In this document: in pieces, positions 14,979 through 27,300 of the stretch | Layout: each line of letters begins with the position of its first letter | Position numbering within the stretch: position 1 is the first letter of the stretch | Assembly: GCF_900109705.1 (NCBI RefSeq) | Contig: NZ_FOAI01000023.1 | Span: 1 to 32,218, forward strand | Source of the DNA: Roseivivax marinus | GTDB lineage: Bacteria > Pseudomonadota > Alphaproteobacteria > Rhodobacterales > Rhodobacteraceae | Reading direction: 5' to 3' | DNA: 32,218 bases | Position numbers and translations under genes: made by a program | The notes under the pieces: model-generated | The model's database searches: none | What the model was told of the DNA's origin: nothing | What the model saw: only the letters and a program-made list of their open reading frames with translations

Positions 14979-16166
14979 TCATCGCTCACGCAGAGCGTCC
15001 TGCGCGCGGTTGAACGGCTTGATAAGGTATTGCCAGACCGTCTTTTCGCCGGTCTGGATGTCGACGGTGGCGATCATTCCCGGAACGATGGGAAAGCGGC
15101 TCCCGTTGGCGTCCTCGAGGTAGTTTTCCTCGGTCCGGATGTAGATGCGGTAGTAGACCTGCTCGGGGTTCACCTCGTCCCTAACGGTGTTGGGCGAGAT
15201 CGTACGCACCTCGCCCTCGAGCCCCCCGAAGATGGAGTAGTCGTATGCCGACAGGCGCACCGTCGCCTCTTGGCCGGGGTGGATGTAGGCGATGTCTCGA
15301 GGCGAGATCCGGGTTTCGATCACCAGCTGGTCGCCCACGGGCACCACGGTCATCAGCCGCCCCCCCGGCGGCACGACGCCGCCGATGGTCGTCACCTCGA
15401 TGTCGTTGACGATACCGCGCATGGGCGCTTGGAAGGTGAGCCGTTCGAGCTGGTCCGCCCGGCCGCGCAGGATCGAGCCTTGCACCTCGGCCTCGGAGTT
15501 CACGCGCTGGAGCTCCTCGCCGATCTGCACGCTGCGTTCGGTTACCAGCCGGGCGATCTCCAGCTCGACCTGCGCCGCCTCACGCCGTAGCCGGATCACC
15601 TCAACCCTGCTGGTGGCACCTCTTTCCTGGAGCCGTTCGGTGATCTCGAGCTCTTCGCGGGTCAGCTCCAACTCGTCCCGGAGCCCGGAGAGGGATTCGT
15701 CGAGGCTGAGCCGGCGGGACCGGAAGAGCGCGAGTTCATTGGCTCGCAGCTGGTCAAACTCCGCCCCGTCGAGCGCGGCGGGGAAGGTAACGGCTTCGGC
15801 CTCGTCCAGTTCCGCCCGCAGCCGGGCGGCGGCGGCGATGGCGGAATGGTAGCGGGCGGCGGCCTCTTCCAAGTTGGAGGCCGAGCGGGTGGCGTCGAGC
15901 CGGGCCAGCACCTCGCCCGCCTCGACCGTGTCGCCCTCGCGCACGAAAAGCTCCGAGACGATGCCGCCCTCGAGCGACTGGATGACCTGTTCGCGGGAGC
16001 TGGGCACCACCGTCCCCTGCCCGCGCGAGACCTCGACCAGCGGGTAGTACCACGCCCAGCCGAGGAAGGCCGCCAGCATGAGGAAGACCAGCCAGACCAG
16101 CCGCCGCTGCGGGCGGGTGTCGGTGTAGGCCGAAGGCCCGCCAAGGGAGGTGTCGATCACGCTCAT
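14979..16166 (-). CDS. HlyD-family type I secretion adaptor (LapC-like)
   Basis: A 395-aa membrane fusion protein. One TM segment (about 25-42, VWLVFLMLAAFLGWAWYY) follows a short cytoplasmic tail. A biotinyl/lipoyl-like half comes next (SLEGGIVSELFVREGDTVEAG), then a long alpha-hairpin (about 105-235, rich in E/L/R heptads). The beta-barrel and second lipoyl half follow (GGVVPPGGRLMTVVPV, then ISPRDIAYIHPGQEATVRL), with the typical HlyD C-terminus (IVPGMIATVDIQTGEKTVWQ). It bridges the ABC exporter and the TolC-family channel. It overlaps the ABC gene by 4 nt. Confidence 0.92.
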   Translation of the reverse strand: MSVIDTSLGGPSAYTDTRPQRRLVWLVFLMLAAFLGWAWYYPLVEVSRGQGTVVPSSREQVIQSLEGGIVSELFVREGDTVEAGEVLARLDATRSASNLEEAAARYHSAIAAAARLRAELDEAEAVTFPAALDGAEFDQLRANELALFRSRRLSLDESLSGLRDELELTREELEITERLQERGATSRVEVIRLRREAAQVELEIARLVTERSVQIGEELQRVNSEAEVQGSILRGRADQLERLTFQAPMRGIVNDIEVTTIGGVVPPGGRLMTVVPVGDQLVIETRISPRDIAYIHPGQEATVRLSAYDYSIFGGLEGEVRTISPNTVRDEVNPEQVYYRIYIRTEENYLEDANGSRFPIVPGMIATVDIQTGEKTVWQYLIKPFNRAQDALRER

Positions 16167-18304
16167 GCCGCCCGCTTTCCGGCGCGAAGCTGGGCCAGCA
16201 CCTCGTCCTTCGGCCCGTCGAGCAGGACCGCCCCGTTGCTGACCACGATCAGCCGGGTCGCCATCCGCAGGACCGCGGGCCGGTGGGTGGCCACGATGAC
16301 CGAGATGGAGGGGTCGAGCTTGCCCAGAAGGTCGATCACCGCCGCCTCGGAGACCTCGTCGAAGGAGGCGGTGGGTTCATCGAGCAGCAGCACGTTGGGC
16401 CGCCGCAGCAAGAGCCGCGCCAGAAGCAGGCCCTGTTTCTGGCCGCCGGAGAGGCCGAGCCCGCCTTCCTGCACCATGTGGTCGAGCCCGTCGGGCAGGG
16501 CCTGCACGAAGTCCGCCAGCCCCATCTTGCCCAGCAGGCCGAGGATGGCGTCGTCCTGCGCCCCGGGGGCGCCGAGGGTCAGGTTCTCGCGCAGCGTGCC
16601 GTGGAACAGCCGGGCGTCCTGCCCCATCAGGCCGATGTCGCGGCGGATGTCGCCGGGGTCGACAAGGCCCATGACCACGTCGTCGACCCGGACCTCGCCC
16701 GCCATCGGCTCCAGCAGGCCGGCGAGCCCGGCCAGAAGCGTCGACTTGCCCGCGCCGTTGCGTCCGAGGATGGCGATCCGTTCGCCCGGTTCGACCCGAA
16801 GGTCGGCGACCTTGAGCGCGGGGGCCTGCGGGGCGTGGCCGAATACCGCCCCCTTGAGCCGGAAGGACCCGTGGATCACGGGTCGGTGGATGCGCGTGTC
16901 CTCGGCCGTGGTATCGACCGGCAGCGCCATCAGCTGGTCCAGCGCCTTGCGGGCGACCTGCGCCTGCTGCCACCGGCTGAGGACCTGGGTGACCGAGGCG
17001 AGCGGCGCCAGCATCCGCGAGGACAGCATGGAGGCGGCGACCAGCACGCCGGTGCTCATGTCGCCGGCCATGACCATCGGCGTGCCGAAGAAGATGACCA
17101 CCGCAAAGACCCCGCCCTGCACCGTCTGCGCCCAGGACCCCAGCCGCCCGACGAGGTCGCGAAGTTCCATCGCGGAGCCGGAGGTCGTCTCGTTGTAATG
17201 GTTCCACAGGTTCTGGAACCGCGTTTCGGCCTGCAGCGACTTGATGTCGTCGAGCCCCTGGATCGCCTCGACCAACATGGCGCTGCGCAGGGCGCTTTCC
17301 CGGGTGTTCGCCTCGGCCAGCCGCCGCAGCCGTTTCTGCGCCAGCAGCCCCGGCAGGACGAGCAGCACCATCGCCGCGAGCGGGATCCAGACCAGCACCC
17401 CGGCGATGTACCAGAAGAGCACGCAGAAGAGCGCAAAGAACGGCAGGTCCGCGATGGCCGCGACGGTGGTCGAGGTAAGCATCTCGCGGACGTGCTCCAG
17501 CTCCCGGATCTGCGAGATGAAGGTCCCGGTGGACCGGGGCCGCGCGGTGTTGCGCACCCTGAGCGCGTGGCCAAAGACCCTGTCGGAGATCCGCAGGTCC
17601 GCCGCCTTGCCCGCCACGTCGGTGATCCGGCTGCGGGCGAGTTTCATTAGCAGGCCGAAGCCCATCGCCATCATCACCCCGATGAACAGCACCCAGAGCG
17701 TGCTCATCGATTGGCCGGGCACGACCCGGTCGTAGACCTGCATGGCAAAGATGGTGCCGGCCAGAGCCAGCACGTTGGTCACCGCCGAGGCCACCATGAC
17801 CGACCGGTAGGGCCGCATGTCCGCCAGCGCGACGCTGCGCAGCCAGTCCGGGCGCCAGGGTTCGATATAGGCGTCGATCCGGCGGTCGGGCCGGCTGGTC
17901 AGGGGCCGCAGCACGTAGAGCCGGCGAAGCCGGGCGGCGAGGTCGTCCCGCCCTATGGGCGTCTCCAGCCCCCCGTCCCCGGCGAGGACGACGCCGAAGC
18001 CATCCGAGGTTTCGCGTTCGATGACGCCGATTTCGCCGCTCTCGAATTCGGCCACCACCGGCAGGCGCAGCTGGGACAGGGTCCTGTCCCGCTTGTCCGC
18101 CTGGCGGATCGTCAGGCCCGCGGACCGGGCCAGCGTCGCCAGCCTGTCCCCTTCGGCCGCCCAAGACAGGTCGACCCGCACCCGTTCGGGCGACACGGCA
18201 AGACGGTACTGCGCAGCTACGCGAAGCACCGCCTCTGTCCAGCCTTGGTGCGTGCCCCCCGTCGCGGCCGCAGCCGCCCCGGTCGTCGTGGGATGGTCTG
18301 CCAT
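16163..18304 (-). CDS. type I secretion ABC transporter with C39-like domain (LapB-like)
   Basis: A 713-aa exporter half-transporter. Residues 1-130 fit a C39-peptidase-like domain but contain no cysteine, so it is the non-proteolytic docking form seen in RTX/LapB exporters. The six-TM domain spans about 160-460 (VMVASAVTNVLALAG; TLWVLFIGVMMAMGFGLL; LVWIPLAAMVLLVLPG). The ATPase has Walker A GRNGAGKST (about 514-522), signature LSGGQK (about 616), Walker B LLLDEPT (about 637) and a THR switch. It powers secretion of the giant adhesin encoded 4 nt upstream, and overlaps the adaptor gene by 4 nt. Confidence 0.93.
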   Translation of the reverse strand: MADHPTTTGAAAAATGGTHQGWTEAVLRVAAQYRLAVSPERVRVDLSWAAEGDRLATLARSAGLTIRQADKRDRTLSQLRLPVVAEFESGEIGVIERETSDGFGVVLAGDGGLETPIGRDDLAARLRRLYVLRPLTSRPDRRIDAYIEPWRPDWLRSVALADMRPYRSVMVASAVTNVLALAGTIFAMQVYDRVVPGQSMSTLWVLFIGVMMAMGFGLLMKLARSRITDVAGKAADLRISDRVFGHALRVRNTARPRSTGTFISQIRELEHVREMLTSTTVAAIADLPFFALFCVLFWYIAGVLVWIPLAAMVLLVLPGLLAQKRLRRLAEANTRESALRSAMLVEAIQGLDDIKSLQAETRFQNLWNHYNETTSGSAMELRDLVGRLGSWAQTVQGGVFAVVIFFGTPMVMAGDMSTGVLVAASMLSSRMLAPLASVTQVLSRWQQAQVARKALDQLMALPVDTTAEDTRIHRPVIHGSFRLKGAVFGHAPQAPALKVADLRVEPGERIAILGRNGAGKSTLLAGLAGLLEPMAGEVRVDDVVMGLVDPGDIRRDIGLMGQDARLFHGTLRENLTLGAPGAQDDAILGLLGKMGLADFVQALPDGLDHMVQEGGLGLSGGQKQGLLLARLLLRRPNVLLLDEPTASFDEVSEAAVIDLLGKLDPSISVIVATHRPAVLRMATRLIVVSNGAVLLDGPKDEVLAQLRAGKRAA

Positions 18305-18308
18305 CTCG

Positions 18309-21300
18309 CTACACCGCGTATTCGGCGCCCGGCTGAAGCTCGTCCTCGAGCGACGAGGCCGGTTCGGAGCCGGTCATGTCGCCCGGCTCGGAGCTGCCGG
18401 TGCCGCCGGTCCGGTCGCTGTCCTCCTCGGGCAGGAGGTCGGAGAGGTCCTCGTCGCTGCCGCCCTCGGCGACCAGCGTCTCGTAGCTGACCTCCTCCTC
18501 CGGCGCCCCGGGGGTGCCGTCGCCCTCGGCCGCGGGTTCCTGCGCGGGCTCTTCCGCCTCGGCCTCGAGGCTATCGATCCCCGAGAGGCCGATCTCGCCG
18601 CCTCCCGCGCCGAAGGACATCATCGAGAAGGCCGCGAAGGGCGCGGGCGGCGGGGTAACGGCCACGTCCTGGGCCGTCAGGGTCACCTCCTGCCCGCCGT
18701 TGGCGGTGCCGGTCCAGGTACCGTCCCCGTTGTCCGCCCAGTCGCCCGAGAGCGACAGGCTGTCCTCGGCGTCGCCGGTGACCGTCAGGGCCCGGGGGCC
18801 GCTGGTCATGGCGAAGACCTGGTCGGGGGTCAGGTCGGTGATCCCGTTGGCCCCGTCGATGCCGAGCTCCAGCACCTCGATATTGCGCAGGTTGTCCCCC
18901 AGCTCGGTCCCGGTCAGGCTTTCGCCCTGCCGGAAGAGGACGGTGTCGAACCCGCCCCGGCCGTTGATCAGCTCGCCGGTCCAGATCAGCGTGTTGTCCG
19001 CGGCAGAGCCCTGCTGGGCGGTCTGGTTCACCGTCACGAAGCCCTCGACCGGGTCGGATTCGTCCGGCCCGTCGACCGACCGCGCCGTCACCTTGAGCTG
19101 GAGCCCGCCCGTGGTGCCGTCTTGGTCCGTCAGCCCGGTGGAGGCCTGGCGAAAGCCGAGCGTGTCGATCTGATCCTGCGTCAGGCCGGTCACCGTGTAG
19201 GTGCCCGTTCCCGCGTCGTAAGACACCCCTTCCGTCAGCAGCGTGGTGCCGACGTAGAGCGAGGCGTGCTCGCCCAGCCCCTCGATCTGAAGCGTCACCG
19301 TCTCGGTGCTGCCGTCGGCCGCCCCGGGCACGGAGGCATCGCCCAGGTCCGCCAGCGAGGCGTTGAGGTTCATCGGGATGATCCGCCCCTCGGTCCCGAA
19401 GGAGTTGGTCGGATCGAGGGTGACCCCGTTGGCGACGGGCGTCACCACCAGGTCCCCGATCTGCACCCTGTCGACCCGGTCCTCGGAGAGCGCCGTTTCG
19501 CCGGAGATGACCGTGAGGGTCAGGTCCTCGAGCGTGCCGCTCCAGTTCTGGGGCGGCAGTATGCCGATGTACTCGGGCATCGGCTGCCCCTCGGCTGCCA
19601 GCAACCAGGTGTTCGTGGTCCCGTCGCCGCCGGCGTTGACCGCCATGGTCGAGGTGTCCGCATCGGCGCCGGTGTAGACGAGGAAGCCCTCGGGCAGGTC
19701 CGGCAGCAGCACCGTAGTGATGACCTCGGAGCCGTCATCGTCGACCAGCGACAGCGCCAGGTCCAGCCCGATAAGCGAGGCGGGGGTGCTGTCGGCGGCC
19801 TCGGGCCCGGTGAAGGGGGCCTCGGCGTCGACGGTCACCCCGTCGTTGCTGATCTCGATCGGCAGGATCGTGGACCCGGCCGAGGTCAGCGTTTCGCCCC
19901 CGGTCTCGATGTTGCGGACCCATGCGTCCACGGTCACCTCGCCCGCGGTCACGGTGTCGGGGGTGAAGACCATGTCGAGGGGCACGCCCATCTCGGCCCC
20001 TGGGATGACGTAGTAGTCGCCGTCCGTGATGCCCTCTTGCCCGGTGATGGTCGTCGGCTCGTATTCCACGCCATCCACGGTCAGGGTGCCACTTCCCAGC
20101 CCGTTGGTCCCGCTCACCTGTAGGTAGACCTCGCCGCCTTCGATGGAGGCGTCGTCCCCGTCGGCCGGATTGGTCACGGTCAGGGTCAGCGGGATCTCGG
20201 AATCGGTCTCGGTGAGCCTGCCGTCCGCGTCCGCGGCGCCGAGGGCGATGGAGACATTCGCCTCGTCGGTGACCGGCTGCACCGGGATTTCGTTGCTCAG
20301 CGCCTCCTCGTTCGGGGCGCCACCACCGGCAAGCGCGGTGGTCAGCGTCGCGTTGAGCGTGAAGTCCTCGGCGAGGTTGTTGTCGTTGGCGTCCGGCGCG
20401 ACCTGCAGGGTGATGCTGTCGAGCAGCGCGTCGAGCTGTGCCTGCACCGCCGCCGTGTCATCGCCCGGGTTGGTCGTGACCGAGGCCGTCCAGACCGGCT
20501 CTCCGTCCACGCTCGTTTGCACCATGCCATCGACGATGGTGCCGGGGGGCAGGTCCGTGATGGTCACGGTCAGGACGCTGGCCGCGGGATCGGACACGGA
20601 AACCGTGCCTGTCACCACGCTGTTCAGGGTGAAGGCAAGGTCCTCGGTCGCGGCGGCGCCGTTGTACACCCACGCCTCGATCGCCGGCGGCTCGCCGCCT
20701 TCCTCGAAGGTGAAGTCGGTCGTCAGGGTCCAGGTTTCGCTGTCTTGCAGCACCTCGGCCGGGGAGTCCGCCTCGTTGCCGCGGTCCTGGGTCTGGACGG
20801 TGACCGAGATCGGCACCTCATCCTGTCCGCCGGCGGAGCTGCTGACGCTGAGCACGACCGGCAGGTCGATGCCGCCCGCTTCGTTGATCGGGAGGGCGTC
20901 GGCGTTCTCGTAGACGAGCAGCCATGTGCCCTGCCCCACCAACTCGGCGCCCTCGACGGTCACGCCGTTCGGCACGTTGTCGAGGAGGACCCGCACGACA
21001 TGTTCACTGCCGTCGGTGTCGGCGGTGTTCACGTTGAGGGTCATCGTCACCTGTTCGCCGGGGGCGGAGACGGTGATGTCGGTGCCGTCCACGGTGCCGT
21101 TGTCGCCGCCCAGTTCGAAGCCGGCGAGCGTCAGGTCGGGCTGGTCGGTCACCGGGATGCCGGTGATCTCGAAGGTGGAGGACTGCCAGTCGCTGGTCAC
21201 CGGGTCCACGGTCCCGTCGCCCGGGTCGGTGATCCGATATTCCAGCTCGAAGCTGCCGAGCACGCCGTCGAGGTTCTCTGCCCCCTGTGCCGCGAGCGTT

Positions 21301-24300
21301 TCGGCCTGTTCGGGCGTCAGCTCGTAGTAAAGTGTGCCGCCGTCATCGACCGGCGTCAGGTCGCTGATCGGCTGACCACCCACGAAGAGCGTGAAGTCCT
21401 GCTCCTCGGTCTGGCCCACGGCGATGCGGACCGCGTCGATCACCTCGTCGGTGTCGCCGTTCTGGTGGACGATGCCGAAGTCCAGGCTTTGCAGTTCGTC
21501 CTCGACGATGGAGGCCGCGGTGGTGACCGTCGCCTCGGGCGAGGGGGTCACGGTGAAGGTGACAGGCTGCTGTGTCCCGGTCCGGGAGGCGCCGTCGTTT
21601 TCGGTGGTGACCGGTGAGGCACCGAAGGTCACCTCGCCGCTGAAGTTCTGCGGCACGGTGATCTCGACCGTCTCAAGCTGGCTTTCCCGGATGATCCAGA
21701 CCCGATCCTCGCCGGTGGCTTCGGTCCCGGTCAGCAGGGTGCCGTGGGTCAGGTCGAAACCTTCGGGCAGGTCGGTGATCCGCACCGTCAGCGTCTCGGA
21801 GTCATCGGTGTCGCCGAGTTCGATCGCGACGAGTTTGGTCAGCGCGATGGTCGCGGCGCCGCTGTCGATCGCCTGTTCCTCGTAGGTCTGCGGGGTCAGA
21901 TCGACGATGGCCGGGTCGGCGACGCCGCGCACCTCGACGTTCATCGACAGGCTCTCGACCACGGAGCGGTCCTCGAGAACCCCGCCGTCGATCGTCACCC
22001 GGTCCACGGACTGGGCCGAGACCTGGAGGGTGAAGTTTTCGTTGCTGTCGAGCGGCGGGCGCAGGGTCAGCGGCAGGCCGGCGTCGAAGTCGGGGATCGT
22101 GACGGAGCCGTCTTCGACCGGCTGCACGGTCCCGTTGTACGTCAGGACCGCACCTTCCGGGATGTCGTCGATGGTGACGTCGAAGGTTTCCGACGGGTCC
22201 GAGCTGGTCGGCCGGATGTTGAGCGGGATGTCATTGTCTTCGTTCCCGCGGGCGCGGGACGCGAGGGCGAGCGTGACCTCGTCCGCCACGGGTTCGACCA
22301 CGAGGTTCTCGAGGAAGGCCTCGCCGCTGACCGCCTCGACGGTGGTGCCGCCGTCGTCATCCTCGTCCACCGTGTAGGCCTGCACGCGGATGCGGAAGGC
22401 GCCCGAGAAGTCCTCGGCGGCCTTGAACTGGAGCGAGCCCAGGGCACTGACCGGCACGTCGATGGGGGTGACCCCGTCGTAGACTGCGCTCTGCGGGTCG
22501 CCGTCTTCCACCCACTGGAACATGGACCCGGTGGCATCCGCCGCGCTGCCGTCCCCTTCGATCAGCTCGGGGGTCAGGCGGGCGAAGGTCGCCTCCCCCG
22601 CGTCCTCGTTGGACCAGCCGGTCTGGAGGTTGAAGCCGTCGCTGTTGAGGACGAACCATTCATCCTCGAGGGCGGCCGTGCTGTACTCGAACCCTTCGGT
22701 CATCGTCACGTCGAAGTCTTCGTCGCTGTCGGAATCAACGTCCACCCGTTCGGCCACGGGCGTCACGGTGATGGTCAGCTCGTGTTCGGCATCCGTCACC
22801 GTGTTGGTGACCGTGTTGCCGCCGACCTCGGCCTCGTCGGTGCTCGACACCCGCAGGGTGATCGTCGCGTCGCTGCTACTATGGTCGGGCGGCGTGATGG
22901 TGAAGCCGTCGAGGAATTCCTCGCGCTCTGCCTGCGTGCCGTCGGTGAAGGCGATGGTGTAGGTGCCATCAACTTCGGTGATGTCAGCGTTGGAGGCGCC
23001 GTTCACCACGTCCGATGCCGACACCTCCCAGCCATCGGGGATGTCGAAGGAGACGGCGGTGATGAGCTCGGACCCGCCATCCGTGGCCCCGCCGCTGAAG
23101 TCGCCGAGGCGCACCCCTCTCAGGAAGTCCACGGCGTTGTCTTCCTCGGTGGTCACGTCCTCGACGACCACGTCGTCGGCGACCGGGGTCACCCGCAGGT
23201 TCAGCGTCACCGAGTTGTCGGTGGGGTCGGCCTCGGGCAGGCCCGCAACGCCGTCGCCCGTCGGGGTGCCCTCGTCTAGGTAGCCGTCGGCGTCGTAGTC
23301 CTGCGCGTTCAGCGTGACGGTGATGTTGTCGAGGTCACCGGCGAAATTGTCCGTGCCCCCGATCTCGATCTGCGGGAAACCGGTGGTGGAGGTCGACAGG
23401 CTGCCGCCCTCCAGCGTGATGGTCCCGCCGGCCGTGACGGTCTGACCATTCACCAGGATCGGCTCGCCCGAGCCATTGGTGATCGTGATCGACCGCTGCT
23501 CGCTCTCGTCGAGGTCGGTGAAGTTCGCCGCCAGGAAATCGGCCAGGTCGACGGCCGTGTCCTCGGCCAGGGTCACCTCGGCCACGGTGTTCCCGCCCGA
23601 GCCGGAGTAGACGATGTCGGTCGCGTTATCGACCGAGTCGGCATCGACGCCGGTGTCGAAGGTCAGGGTGGCCGGGTCGGTCGCGGCCTGCACGAAGACG
23701 CTGACCGTCTCGGAGCTGTCGGCGCCCTCGGCCACGAGGATCTCGCCGGTGTCGTCCACCTCGTAGCTGGTGACGTCGTAGGTCACCTCGAAGTTCGCGG
23801 AGCTGTTGGCGGGCGGCGTGACCTCGAGGTTTTCGAAGTCGTCGGCGGTCATGCTGATGTCCGTGTCCAGCCCGGTGACCGAGAGGTCCGGGTCGGTCAG
23901 CTCGATGCTGACCTCGCCGGTTGCGTCCACGGTGAAGGTCTGGCCGGCCCAGCCGAGGATCGCCACTTCGGGCAGGCCCGACAGGGTGATGGCGCCGATC
24001 CGTTCGGGCCGGGCGTTGTTGCCGGTCCCGGTTCCGTCGTCGGTGATCACCGGCCGGTCCAGCCCAAGGAGCACCTCCGTATCCTCGACGGTGCCGACCT
24101 CGGCGTTGACCACCGTCACCTCGGCGGGGTCGGCCACAGAGGTGACGTTGGCCGTGACGGCGATTCTGGACTCTACGGCCTGGTCGTCCAGCGTGACGAT
24201 CTCGAAAGGTTCTTCACCGCTGAAGTTATCGTCGGGCACGTAGCTGACGCTGCCGTCCGGGGCAACGGTCACGGTGCCGTGGTCGGTGTCGTAGACGACC

Positions 24301-27300
24301 TCACCGGTCACGGAGTCGGGGATCCCGGTCAGCGCCGTGCCGCCCTGCGAGATGCCGGTGTTGTCGGCGTTGGCGTCGGCCGAGGTGTTGACGGTGAAGC
24401 CGTCGCTGTCCTCGTCCACGGTCCGTTCGATCTCCGTAACGGGTGCGTCATCCCCGACCGCGACGGTGAACTGGTCCGGGTCGGTGTCGCCGTCCGCGTC
24501 GGTGACCTCGACCCCGAAGACCAGGTCCAGGGAGGCCCCGTCGTGGTCGAGCGGGCCGAGCAGGTCGAAGGTGTAACCGGCGTCGGCATTCGTCGGGTCG
24601 GTCAGGGTCACGGTGAAGACCGGGGCGGTCCCCTCGCCGGTGTCGGCGGTCAGGGTCAGCCCGTCCTCGGACAGGGTATAGCGGATGGGGTCACCACCCG
24701 AGGTCAGGCCCGCGGGGGCGCTGTCCGTGGTCAGCTGCACCCCGAAACCATCCTGCCCGGGGGACAGGTTCAGGCTGCCGGACTGGGACAGCTCGCTGAC
24801 ATCGGGGTCCGTGCCGGAGGGCAGGTTTGCCTCGTCGACCACCGCGTCCTCGGGCGTGCCGAACTCGGCCACGGTGTCGCCCACCGTGATGGACTGGGTC
24901 CCCACACCGGCCGAGACGTCGTCGTCCCCGTCGACGGTGTTGTAGGTGAAGCTGTCATCGAGGGTCGTGTCGTTGGCCGGCTGCTGGTGGTCCGCGGCAG
25001 AGAGCGGCTCGTAGCTCCAGGTGCCGTCGCTGCCGACGGTCAGGGTGCCGTACTGGGTGTCGACCTCCTCGCTGCCGCCTTCGGTCAGGGTGACCTGCGC
25101 CGGATTGCCGTCCCGGTCGGTGTAGAAGACGGTGTTCACCCGTCCGCCGTCCGCGCCCAGCGTGTCGTTGGCCAGCAGGTTCGCGCCCTCGGTGGTGGCG
25201 GAGCCGATGGCCGCGCCCCCTTCGGTCACCGACAGGGCCGGGTCGTCCACCGGGGTTTCGGGCGCGTCATCGACGATGCCGACGTTGAGCTGGTCGACCC
25301 AGGTGTCGCCGTCCTGCTCGATCACCGCGATGTTGATAGTCTCGGAGACGACGTCGTTCGCGCTCTCGTCGCTGTGGTCCTCGGTGTTGCCGGACAGGGT
25401 GTAGGTATAACTGACCTCGCCGGTCCCGCTGTCGAAGCCGGTGATCGTCAGGGTGCCGTATTCGGTGGTCACCGGGTCGAGGGGGCCGTCCGTTTCCACG
25501 GATTGCAGTTCCGCGATCGTGAAGGTGGTCCCGCTGGACAGCTCCCCGCCCGAGACGGTGCCGCCGATGACGACGGAGTCCAGGTTCGAGACATCCCCGC
25601 CGAGGGCGAAGGAGGAGGTGGCGGCATCGGCGCCGCTGCCTTCCTGGCTGCCGTCGTCGAGGGCGGATTCCGACACGAGGATGTCCACGGGCTCGCCCGC
25701 TTCCTCGTCGGCGACGGTCACCTCGGTGATGGTCCTGTCATCGGTGTCGGTGTTGCCGTAGGCATCCGTCCCGGTGGCGGTCACGGTGACCTCGTCCGCG
25801 GTGATCGGGTCCGGCAGGGTGACGCTCCAGTTGCCCGAGCCATCGACAGTGGCCTCGTGGTCGGTGCCGTTCACGTTGACCGTGACGCTGCTGCCCTCTT
25901 CGGCGATGCCGGTGATGACAGGCGCCTTGCCTTCCTCGATCAGGACCGGGTCGATGGTGACCTCGGTCACGGTGTCGAGCAGGATGGTGTCCTGGGTTGT
26001 CGCCGGGTTGCCGTTGCCGTCCTGCACGTTGGCGGTGACGGTCAGGGTGCCGTCGTCCAGGTCGCTCAGGTCGGCGGTGACGAAATAGGTGCCGTCGGCG
26101 CCGACGGGGACATCCGTCAGGGTCACGCTTTCGCCCAGGCCGTCCGTGATGACGATCGAGGTGACAGAGCCGCCCACGGCGGCAAAGCCGCTGATCTCGA
26201 CCGCCGTCAGGTCATCGACGGAGGCAAGGACGCCGTCCGGCTCGGCCCCTTCGGTCGGACCGGCGTTGTCCGAGATGGTGACCCCGGCCACGTTCACCAC
26301 CCAGTCGGCCGAGGCGCTGGCATTGCCCGTTCCGCTGCCATCGTCGACGGTGTAGCCGATGGTGACCTGCCCGGTCAGGCCGTCGGCGGGGGTGAAGCTC
26401 AGCTCCCCCTGCCCCGATAGGCTCACGGTGCCCTGACCGCCCGCCAGCGTGATGCTGCCGCCCGGCGCGATCGCCTGGCTGTCGACGAAGGTGACCTGTA
26501 GGGTCTCGGTCTCGCCCGCGTCGACGTCGGTGTCGTTCTCCACCACGTCGAGCACGGCCACGTCGTCCATCCCGATGATCGAGGCGTCGTCGGCCGGGGT
26601 CGGCTGGTCGTTGGTTCCGTTCACGGTGACGGTGATTGTGCCGGTGGCGGTCCCATCGGCGGACGTGACGATGAAGGTCTCAGTCAGGGTCCCGTCCTCG
26701 GGGAGCGACTGGACCGCGGGCAGACTGTTGTCGATCTGGTACGACCAAGTGCCATCGGCATTGACGGTCAGTGTGCCCAGAGGCGAGGCGCCGCCGTGGC
26801 TGCCGCTGTCAAAACGGGTCTCTGCAGGGTCCAGTTCGGCCTCGCCGGTGTCCTTGTCGATCACCTCGACGGAGCCGGAGGTGGTGAGCATCTCCTCGTC
26901 CAGCGGGCCGTCCTCGGTCATGGAACCGGTGTCATTGGTCACTTGGGCGGCGTCGTTCTGGCCGGTCACGGTGACGGTGATCGTCTCGGTGACGGTGCCG
27001 TCGAGGCTGGTGACGTCGAGAGCGTCGGTGATCTCTTGGCCCTCGACCAGCGCTTCTGTCGCCGAGCGCGTGTCGTCGAGTGTATATACCCACTCGCCGG
27101 TTTCGGCATCGAAAGTGAAGGCGCCGTAAGTGCCCTCGAGGCTGTTCGGCTCCCGGAAGACGGACTCCTCCTCGTCCACATCGGTGACCGAGGCGGTGCC
27201 GCTGGCCGTCTGAGTGCCTGGTGTGCCGTTTTCTACGCCGCCGGCTTCTTCGACCGCACCGGTCAGCTCGCCGCCGATGGTGGCCGCATCGTTGACCGGC

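Noticed and set aside
17955-20123. Long plus-strand open frame (722 aa) antisense to the ABC exporter and adhesin C-terminus
   Set aside because: Shadow of GC-rich coding on the minus strand; Gly/Arg/Val/Asp-rich with no domain, and it crosses two genes with clear functions.
24279-26420. Long plus-strand open frame (713 aa) antisense to adhesin repeats
   Set aside because: Shadow frame produced by codon bias of the repetitive adhesin; composition is V/G/D/R only and repeats with the sense repeats.
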